6,087 nucleotides of DNA. It comes from JBAXGE01 sp044344145. Lineage in GTDB: Bacteria; Planctomycetota; Phycisphaerae; WQYP01. The DNA is taken from the NCBI GenBank assembly GCA_044344145.1, contig JBIJDM010000186.1, positions 1-6,087 on the forward strand. The letters are read 5' to 3'. The notes under the pieces are model-generated. The model did no database searches. It was not told the DNA's origin and was given only the letters and a program-made list of their open reading frames with translations. This document shows positions 1-4,330 of the stretch, one piece after another (positions within the stretch are counted from its first letter, which is position 1; the number at the start of each line of letters is the position of its first letter). A program made the translations under genes and the position numbers.

Positions 1-1
1 T

Positions 2-280
2 ACGGCCTTGGTCGAATTTACTCTGGCCGGTGATCGCATGGAGGTTAGTAAACTGGAATACAACTCCTCCGTCGCGGCCGCACGCGGTAAAGGGCAGATA
101 TATTTTACGCAACGCTTGAACCTGCTGGTCAATGCGGGGCCTCTGGAAAAATTGCAAAACCAATTCGGTGCGGTGGGACGCCTGATTGGGGGGATATCCG
201 ATTCCCTGATGGGATATCGGATTACCGGTGTGGTGGGCCAGCCCGAAGTGAAGGTGGAAGTAGGCCCGTTAAGTTTTTAA
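2..280 (+). CDS. AsmA-like envelope protein, C-terminal fragment (5' end outside window)
   Basis: The reading frame is open from the first bases of the window to TAA at 278-280, giving 92 visible C-terminal residues, so the true start lies upstream. The TTG at 8 is in frame but has no reason to be a start. The fragment alternates hydrophobic and polar residues in a beta-rich pattern: a strand, the motif RGKGQIYFTQRLNLLVNAG, then a Gly/Leu segment, and an ending on YRITGVVGQPEVKVEVGPL. That ending (G-x-x-x-x-P-x-V-x-V followed by a final hydrophobic strand) resembles the C-terminal region of AsmA/YhdP/TamB-like proteins, which are anchored in the inner membrane, span the periplasm and are implicated in lipid transport or outer-membrane homeostasis. 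No N-terminal anchor can be seen because the gene is cut. The next gene starts 10 bases later, suggesting co-transcription. The family call is by pattern only; another beta-rich envelope protein is possible. Confidence 0.55.
   Translation, partial: TALVEFTLAGDRMEVSKLEYNSSVAAARGKGQIYFTQRLNLLVNAGPLEKLQNQFGAVGRLIGGISDSLMGYRITGVVGQPEVKVEVGPLSF
196..222 (+). repeat. 11-bp hairpin with overlapping direct repeat inside the AsmA-like gene
   Basis: ATCCGAT (196-202) followed by TCCC (203-206) pairs with GGGA (211-214) and ATCGGAT (216-222), leaving a TGAT loop and a single bulged T at 215. The same stretch is an imperfect direct repeat: 191-203 and 211-223 match at 12 of 13 positions. No T-run follows, so it is not an intrinsic terminator. 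It lies in coding sequence and may be fortuitous. Confidence 0.5.
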
Positions 281-290
281 GGATGTAAGT

Positions 291-821
291 ATGGGAACCT
301 TGAACAATCAGACGATTTTGATACCGGTGGATGACTACTACGAGGATTTGGAGCTCTGGTACCCCAAGTACCGTTTCATCGAAGCCGGAGCCCGTGTCGT
401 CATTGCGGGTCTGAAGGCCGGGCAACGCTATGTGGGCAAGAATGGTTACCCCTGTGTATCCGATGCCGCGCTGGCGGATCTACGTAGCGCCGACTTTACC
501 GGCATCATCTGCGCCGGCGGTTGGATGCCTGATAAACTCCGCCGCGAACCCAAGATCAAAACCCTGATTCAGGAATTCCACGCTGCCGGTAAGTTAATCG
601 GGGCCATCTGCCATGGCGGCTGGATGCCCATCTCCGCAGGGGTGTATGCGGGTGTGCGCGTGACCGGTTCGCCGGGCATTAAAGATGACCTGATCAATGC
701 CGGGGCGTTATTCTCCGACGCTCCGGTCGTGGTGGACCGTCATTTTGTCTCCAGCCGCAAACCCGATGACTGCCCGGACTTCATGCGGGCGTGTCTGGCC
801 CTGCTGGAAGTGGGCAAATAA
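291..821 (+). CDS. PfpI/DJ-1 family protein (class I glutamine amidotransferase-like fold)
   Basis: The 176-residue product has the normal length for a single-domain PfpI/DJ-1 protein. Visible family hallmarks are the N-terminal acidic motif YEDLELWYP (conserved Glu at residue 18), the nucleophile elbow AICHGGWMPISAG with Cys107-His108, the stretch SPGIKDDLINAG (126-137) and VVVDRHFVSSRKP (146-158). All of these align with archaeal PfpI. The family includes intracellular peptidases, stress chaperones and proteins proposed to repair glycated proteins or degrade methylglyoxal; which activity applies here cannot be read from sequence. No signal peptide is visible, so a cytoplasmic location is expected. 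The ATG at 291 is supported by AAGGA (279-283) seven bases upstream. The gene starts 10 bases after the AsmA-like gene and is followed closely by hflX. An oddity is that ICAGGWMP (73-80) nearly duplicates the active-site ICHGGWMP (106-113). Confidence 0.93.
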   Translation: MGTLNNQTILIPVDDYYEDLELWYPKYRFIEAGARVVIAGLKAGQRYVGKNGYPCVSDAALADLRSADFTGIICAGGWMPDKLRREPKIKTLIQEFHAAGKLIGAICHGGWMPISAGVYAGVRVTGSPGIKDDLINAGALFSDAPVVVDRHFVSSRKPDDCPDFMRACLALLEVGK

Positions 822-830
822 GCCCGCATG
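782..830. repeat. 9-bp perfect inverted repeat across the pfpI-type gene end
   Basis: CATGCGGGC (782-790) is the exact reverse complement of GCCCGCATG (822-830), with 31 bases between. The loop holds the pfpI-type stop codon (819-821), and the right arm covers the alternative upstream ATG of hflX at 828. As RNA it could mask that ATG. With no T-run it does not look like a terminator. Chance occurrence cannot be excluded. Confidence 0.4.
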
Positions 831-839
831 GCCTGTGAT

Positions 840-869
840 TTGGGCGCCACCCTCGGCCTCGGTTACAAT
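840..869 (+). promoter_or_regulatory. Candidate sigma70-like promoter for hflX
   Basis: TTGGGC (840-845) and TACAAT (864-869) are separated by 18 bases. The -10 is one mismatch from TATAAT; the -35 is weaker. A transcript would start around 876, only a few bases before the preferred hflX ATG at 879, giving a leaderless or nearly leaderless message. If hflX actually starts at 828 this site would lie inside its coding sequence. Support is from sequence match only. Confidence 0.35.
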
Positions 870-878
870 AGGCTTACT

Positions 879-2294
879 ATGACACACGATGTACGCGCGC
901 AGTTATCTGTCGAAGCCGAAAAAGCTATTCTTGTCCGGGTGGAATTTCCCGATTCCAAATCCGATCCCTCCGATCCCCTCGGGGAGTTGGCCAGTCTGGC
1001 GGACACCGCCGGGGCCAAGGTCGTGGCCAAGATCACCCAGGCCCGCAAGAGCGTGGACGCGGCTACCTATGTCGGTCAGGGCAAAGTCGCCGAGATCGCC
1101 CGGCTGGTGGCGGCCCATGACGCCGATGTGGTCATCTTTGACCATGACCTTTCGCCCAACCAACTGCGCGAAGTCGAAAAAGTCTGCCAGTGCAAAATCC
1201 TCGACCGCAGCGAACTGATCCTCGATATCTTTGCCACCCGTGCCCGCAGCCGCGAGGCCCAGCTACAGGTCGCGCTGGCCCAGCTTGAATATACCTACCC
1301 GCGCCTGCGCCACATGTGGAGCCACTTGGAACGCATCACCGGCGGGGCCGGGGTGGGGGCGCGTGGCCCCGGCGAAATGCAGCTCGAAATTGACCGCCGG
1401 CTGGTCCGCGATAAAGTCTCCGACTACAAACGCAAACTCGCTGAAATCCAGAACCGCAAAACTCGCGAGGTGGAAACCCGCAAGGCCGAACACTTTACCA
1501 TCGGTCTGGTGGGCTATACCAATGCCGGCAAGTCCACCCTCTTTAACACCCTCACGGGCGCTGGGACGCTGGCCGAAGATAAACTCTTCGCCACACTGGA
1601 CACCAAAACCCGGCGCTGGGGACTCGGCGGCGCCCATTACGCCCTGCTCTCCGATACCGTCGGCTTTATCCGGGACTTACCCCACCATCTGGTGGCCAGT
1701 TTCAAAGCCACGCTGGAAGAAGCCACCCACGCGGATTTGATGTTGGTGCTGCTGGATATCGCTCATCCGCAGGCGGTCCAGCAATTACAGGCCGTCCAGC
1801 AGGTCCTCACCGATATCGGCTGCGGCCAGCACCCGGCGCTGCTGCTTTTGAATAAAACCGATGCCGTGGCCAATGCCGATGATCTGGCTTTCTGGCGCAG
1901 CGTCTGTCCGGAGGCCTTGCCGATTTCCGCCCGCACCGGGGCGGGGCTAGAACATCTGGCCGAGGTGGTGCGCGATCAAATGCTGGGCCGTATGCAGCGT
2001 GCCCGGATCCGGATTCCGTTGGCGGATTCCAAGGGCGTTACCTTCGCCGAAAAGTTCTCCACCGTCTGCGCCCGCGACTATGAAGTCGCGCCGGGGATGG
2101 TCGAACTTGATGTCGAAATCTCCACGCGCATTCTGGGCCAGTTGCCCAATCATGCCCACCATGCGGAGATACTGTCGGCTATACCCTCGCGTACGCATTC
2201 GCATTGGCGCTGTCGTACCGTGCCGGTGAGTGAGATGATTCCGCCCACGCTGGTCATGCCCGCCACCGGGCCGGGGCCTGAAAACAAGGCCTGA
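879..2294 (+). CDS. hflX: GTPase HflX, ribosome-splitting factor
   Basis: From the ATG at 879 the product is 471 residues. HflX binds the 50S subunit and splits stalled or hibernating ribosomes, with a role in heat-stress rescue. The N-terminal HflX domain covers about residues 15-205 and shows TYVGQGKVAEI (63-73), DHDLSPNQLR (88-97), ILDRSELILDIFATRARSR (107-125) and the Gly-rich ARGPGEMQLEIDRR (161-174). The G domain follows: G1 GYTNAGKST (212-220), switch I around FATLD (237-241), G3 DTVGF (259-263), G4 NKTD (325-328) and G5 SARTG (350-354). A C-terminal domain follows at about 370-425, and the last 45 residues look unconserved. All GTPase motifs are intact. An in-frame ATG at 828 would add 17 residues, but it has no Shine-Dalgarno and the extension matches nothing in the family. 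The 879 start has only a weak AGG (870-872), or may be leaderless. The gene sits upstream of mcsA-mcsB, another proteostasis pair. Confidence 0.95.
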   Translation: MTHDVRAQLSVEAEKAILVRVEFPDSKSDPSDPLGELASLADTAGAKVVAKITQARKSVDAATYVGQGKVAEIARLVAAHDADVVIFDHDLSPNQLREVEKVCQCKILDRSELILDIFATRARSREAQLQVALAQLEYTYPRLRHMWSHLERITGGAGVGARGPGEMQLEIDRRLVRDKVSDYKRKLAEIQNRKTREVETRKAEHFTIGLVGYTNAGKSTLFNTLTGAGTLAEDKLFATLDTKTRRWGLGGAHYALLSDTVGFIRDLPHHLVASFKATLEEATHADLMLVLLDIAHPQAVQQLQAVQQVLTDIGCGQHPALLLLNKTDAVANADDLAFWRSVCPEALPISARTGAGLEHLAEVVRDQMLGRMQRARIRIPLADSKGVTFAEKFSTVCARDYEVAPGMVELDVEISTRILGQLPNHAHHAEILSAIPSRTHSHWRCRTVPVSEMIPPTLVMPATGPGPENKA

Positions 2295-2330
2295 TAAATC
2301 TCCCGGGCCACTATATTCCCGCCTGCGGCA

Positions 2331-2339
2331 TGATATACT
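2331..2339 (+). promoter_or_regulatory. Candidate extended -10 promoter for mcsA-mcsB
   Basis: TGATATACT is an extended -10 element (TG, one base, then TATACT at 2334-2339). No recognisable -35 lies at the expected distance, which is normal for extended -10 promoters. The predicted transcription start is about 2345-2347, giving a leader of roughly 65 bases that contains the hairpin at 2352-2390 and the mcsA ribosome binding site. A CtsR-type heptad operator, as used in Firmicutes, was not seen by eye. Confidence 0.4.
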
Positions 2340-2351
2340 TATTCTCAGGAG

Positions 2352-2395
2352 CACTGGCTTGGAGGGTGCATAAACACCTTCGCCAGAGTGTTTTT
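2352..2395 (+). terminator. Terminator-like hairpin plus T5 in the mcsA leader (possible attenuator)
   Basis: The inner helix pairs 2362-2368 with 2375-2381 around a CATAAA loop: 7 bp with one G-T pair. It continues directly into an outer helix in which CTGGC (2354-2358) pairs with GCCAG (2382-2386). CA (2352-2353) can then pair with TG (2389-2390) across a two-base bulge. The left strand has a three-base bulge at 2359-2361. Five T's follow at 2391-2395. This is the architecture of an intrinsic terminator. It ends 58 bases after the hflX stop in its left arm and only 15 bases before the mcsA ATG, so it either terminates hflX transcripts or attenuates mcsA-mcsB, or both. The folding energy was not computed. 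Confidence 0.6.
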
Positions 2396-2400
2396 CGGCA

Positions 2401-2405
2401 TGAGG
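2401..2405 (+). promoter_or_regulatory. Shine-Dalgarno that decides the mcsA start
   Basis: TGAGG lies five bases before the ATG at 2411, while the longer frame's ATG at 2330 has no purine-rich site before it. This supports 2411 as the start. The site lies in the loop and first stem base of a possible small hairpin, CGGC (2396-2399) with GCCG (2405-2408). Confidence 0.65.
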
Positions 2406-2410
2406 CCGTG

Positions 2411-2944
2411 ATGGAACAGTGTCAAAAATGTGGCCAACCCGCCACGGTACATCTCTCGGAGATGGTATCGGGCGAATTCCACGAAATTCATCTCTGTGTG
2501 CAGCACGCCGCCGAAGCCGGGCTGGTCACCATCATTGAAGAACCAGCGCAAATGCCCGGGGACCCGGATGTGGAGAGCGCTGCGGACCTGCCTGAGCTGA
2601 CTGAACCCGAGTTGACGCCCGAGGATGAGCCCGCCTGCCCGCAGTGCGGTCTGACAATGGGCGAATTCAAGTTGCATGGTTTGCTGGGTTGCCGGCATGA
2701 TTATGAGCATTTTATCGAATGGCTCTTGCCTGTGATCGAAACCGCCCAATCCGGCCAATCCCATCATACCGGCAAACTGCCCCGGGCCCGCAGCCCGCTG
2801 GAACTCGAAACCGTGGTGCTGGAACGCCAACAAAAAATTGCCGACCTGCGCCGGCAATTACAGGACGCTCTGGCCCATGAAGCCTATGAAACCGCCGCCC
2901 GGTTACGCGATGACCTGCGGCAAATTGAGTCCCCCGGCCAATAA
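2411..2944 (+). CDS. mcsA: McsA-like zinc-binding activator of protein-arginine kinase (UVR-motif protein)
   Basis: The product has 177 residues, close to the 185 or so of Bacillus McsA. McsA binds zinc and activates the arginine kinase McsB, which marks damaged proteins for ClpC-ClpP. The order is as expected: first zinc module (C4-x-x-C7, then C29-V-Q-H32), an acidic linker rich in Glu and Pro (43-74), a second module (C76-x-x-C79, then GC94-R-H96-D97-Y), the conserved HHTGKLP (118-124), and a C-terminal UvrB/UvrC motif at about 135-173 (for example EAYETAARLRDDL). In each module one of the four cysteines of the Bacillus protein is replaced: His32 in the first, Asp97 with adjacent His96 in the second. 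The ATG at 2411 is chosen because MEQCQKC matches the family N-terminus and has an SD; the frame extends to an ATG at 2330 whose extra 27 residues look like leader sequence. mcsB follows after 18 bases, consistent with an operon. Confidence 0.92.
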   Translation: MEQCQKCGQPATVHLSEMVSGEFHEIHLCVQHAAEAGLVTIIEEPAQMPGDPDVESAADLPELTEPELTPEDEPACPQCGLTMGEFKLHGLLGCRHDYEHFIEWLLPVIETAQSGQSHHTGKLPRARSPLELETVVLERQQKIADLRRQLQDALAHEAYETAARLRDDLRQIESPGQ

Positions 2945-2962
2945 ACTGGCCAAGGAGTAGCG

Positions 2963-4021
2963 ATGATTTTGGACGCCTTTGATTCCCCCGTCGGCGCCTG
3001 GCTGACGGTTACCGAACCCGCTGGCGGATCGGATACGATTGTCGTCTCCTCCCGCGTGCGGCTGGCCCGTAATATCGCCAACTTCCCCTTCATGTCCAAA
3101 GCCAGCGCGGCACAAAAACAGGAACTGTGCAGCCTCTTCGAACAACGGCTGGCGAAACTCGAGCTGGCCAATCTGAATTTCATGATGCTGGATACCGCCA
3201 GTGCCCACGACCGGCAACTGCTGCTGGAACGCCATTTGATCTCCAAAAATCTCGCCGCCGGCGAAGGCGCCCGGGGCGTGGCTGTGTCGCGCGATGAGAC
3301 TCTGAGTATCATGGTCAATGAAGAAGACCATATCCGCCTGCAGGTGCTGCGCAGCGGACTGAAGCTGCAGGAATGCTGGGCCCAGGCCGATCAGATTGAT
3401 AACGATTTACAGCAACATTTGGAGTTCGCCTTCAATCATCGTTTTGGCTACCTCACCGCGTGCCCGACCAACGTCGGCACCGGCCTGCGCGTGAGTGTGA
3501 TGTTGCATTTGCCTGCGCTAAAGCTCAACGGCGATATGGACAAAGTCTTTGCCGCTGCCAAGGATATGCATCTGGCGATCCGTGGTCTGTACGGCGAAGG
3601 CACCGAAGCGGTGGGGGACTTTTATCAGTTGTCCAACCAGACCACGCTGGGCCGCAGCGAGGAAGAAATTATCCATGAGCTGGAAACCGCGGTCCTGCCG
3701 CAGGTGCTGTATATGGAACAGGACGCCCGGCAGCGTTTGCTGACCCAGCGGCCGTATCTGCTGGACGACCGCATTGGCCGGGCCTTGGGGGTGCTTAAAT
3801 ACGCCCGGGTGTTGAGTACCGAAGAAACGCTGTTCCACCTCAGTTATCTGCGCCTGGGTACCGCCATGGGCCGAATCTCCGGCGTCTCGATGAGCCTGCT
3901 CAACCGGCTCTTCCTGTGGACCCAGTCCGCCCACCTGCAAGTAGAAGCCGCCCGGGACCTGGACCCCGAAGCCCGCAAAGTTCATCGTGCGGATGTCTTG
4001 CGTAAGTATTTGAATTTGTAA
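2963..4021 (+). CDS. mcsB: Protein-arginine kinase McsB
   Basis: This 352-residue protein is a full-length McsB (about 360 in Bacillus), a member of the phosphagen kinase superfamily. It phosphorylates arginine side chains in client proteins, which in Firmicutes marks them for the ClpC-ClpP protease. Visible motifs are the nucleotide-binding SSRVRLARN (29-37), HLISKNL (91-97), VNEEDHIRLQ (118-127, catalytic acids E120/E121), LTACPTNVGTGLR (164-176, reactive Cys167), the loop GLYGEGTEAVG (208-218, Glu212) and QLSNQTTLG (222-230). These fall at the same positions as in B. subtilis McsB, so the active site appears intact. The C-terminal phospho-arginine pocket motif RDxxRA reads RKVHRA (338-343), with Lys for Asp. 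The ATG at 2963 follows AAGGAG (2952-2957) by five bases. The start is 18 bases after mcsA, so the two are probably co-transcribed. Neither ctsR nor clpC is adjacent. Confidence 0.96.
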   Translation: MILDAFDSPVGAWLTVTEPAGGSDTIVVSSRVRLARNIANFPFMSKASAAQKQELCSLFEQRLAKLELANLNFMMLDTASAHDRQLLLERHLISKNLAAGEGARGVAVSRDETLSIMVNEEDHIRLQVLRSGLKLQECWAQADQIDNDLQQHLEFAFNHRFGYLTACPTNVGTGLRVSVMLHLPALKLNGDMDKVFAAAKDMHLAIRGLYGEGTEAVGDFYQLSNQTTLGRSEEEIIHELETAVLPQVLYMEQDARQRLLTQRPYLLDDRIGRALGVLKYARVLSTEETLFHLSYLRLGTAMGRISGVSMSLLNRLFLWTQSAHLQVEAARDLDPEARKVHRADVLRKYLNL

Positions 4022-4203
4022 GCATTGAGAACACACCTATAGACGAATCGCGCTGGCGGGGGGCACGGTGTTGTTTGTCACACGCGCATTTCACAGGCAC
4101 AACAAAGCGATCCACTTACTCATGTTGGGTAATTGTTGATTCATTCTCACGGCTAGCGAAATTACATATTTATAAAATAATATAAAATGGTAGCTTTATC
4201 CTG

Positions 4204-4231
4204 TTGAAATTCATGGAATTTAGGATATAGT
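4204..4231 (+). promoter_or_regulatory. Sigma70-like promoter of the surface-protein gene
   Basis: TTGAAA (4204-4209) and TATAGT (4226-4231) are separated by 16 bases, each close to consensus. The start of transcription would be near 4238, leaving a leader of about 90 bases. The AT-only tract at 4161-4188 lies upstream and could serve as an UP element. It is the best promoter match in the window. Confidence 0.6.
4207..4221. promoter_or_regulatory. Operator-like dyad in the promoter spacer
   Basis: AAATTC-ATG-GAATTT is a perfect 6+6 inverted repeat with a three-base centre. It overlaps the last bases of the -35 and fills most of the spacer before the -10. A dimeric regulator bound here would block RNA polymerase. 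The binding protein is unknown and the dyad could be chance in AT-rich DNA. Confidence 0.4.
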
Positions 4232-4243
4232 GCCTCGTTAAAT

Positions 4244-4267
4244 TGTCGCTTAAGTGTAGAAGCGATG
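4244..4267 (+). promoter_or_regulatory. Leader hairpin 1 upstream of the surface-protein gene
   Basis: TCGCTT (4246-4251) pairs perfectly with AAGCGA (4260-4265) around an eight-base loop, and two G-T pairs extend the base of the stem. It lies just after the predicted transcription start. No known riboswitch class was recognised. Confidence 0.4.
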
Positions 4268-4272
4268 GTTGA

Positions 4273-4291
4273 GAGGGACCGAAAGTCTCTT
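4273..4291 (+). promoter_or_regulatory. Leader hairpin 2 upstream of the surface-protein gene
   Basis: Bases 4273-4279 pair with 4285-4291 to form a 7-bp stem including two G-T pairs, with a CGAAA loop. It follows hairpin 1 by five bases and ends about 40 bases before the start codon. It is not followed by a T-run long enough for a terminator. It may stabilise or regulate the mRNA leader. Confidence 0.4.
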
Positions 4292-4330
4292 ATTTACTGC
4301 GTTATTCACCTTGGATTTGGAGACATGCAC

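Larger units (their letters stand above)
4022..4330. other. Intergenic region between mcsB and the surface-protein gene
   Basis: No credible coding sequence or RNA gene was found in these roughly 310 bases. The first 120 bases, after the mcsB stop, hold no convincing terminator: only a weak TGTTGT/ACAACA inverted repeat was seen. From about 4140 the sequence becomes strongly AT-rich, with a tract at 4161-4188 that has one C and no G, placed where an UP element would lie relative to the promoter at 4204-4231. The remainder is promoter and leader. Confidence 0.6.

Noticed and set aside
283..288. Start-stop ATGTAA just before the PfpI/DJ-1 gene
   Set aside because: The ATG overlaps the SD itself, so it cannot be initiated from it; this is likely incidental.
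828..878. 17-residue N-terminal extension of HflX from ATG 828
   Set aside because: It has no SD, and the residues do not match the family, whose conserved part begins with the EKAILV segment after the second methionine. It is kept only as an alternative.
1231..1740. Long + frame ORF inside hflX in another frame
   Set aside because: Its product is a Pro/Ser/Arg-rich shadow translation, and the hflX frame across the same bases contains all GTPase motifs.
2300..2325. Possible terminator directly after hflX around CCCGGG
   Set aside because: Only a 4-bp CGGG/CCCG pairing with a loose loop and no T-run. The hairpin at 2352-2395 is far better.
2326..2403. Direct repeat CGGCATGA at 2326-2333 and 2396-2403
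   Set aside because: It is only 8 bases, with different flanks and no further copies nearby. Chance is the simplest explanation.
2330..2410. 27-residue N-terminal extension of McsA from ATG 2330
   Set aside because: It has no SD, does not resemble the family N-terminus, and coincides with a promoter-like site and the leader hairpin. The ATG at 2411 has a good SD and begins with the first zinc motif.
4060..4110. Possible terminator after mcsB (TGTTGT/ACAACA)
   Set aside because: The stem is six A/T-rich pairs with a long loop and no T-run, too weak to call.
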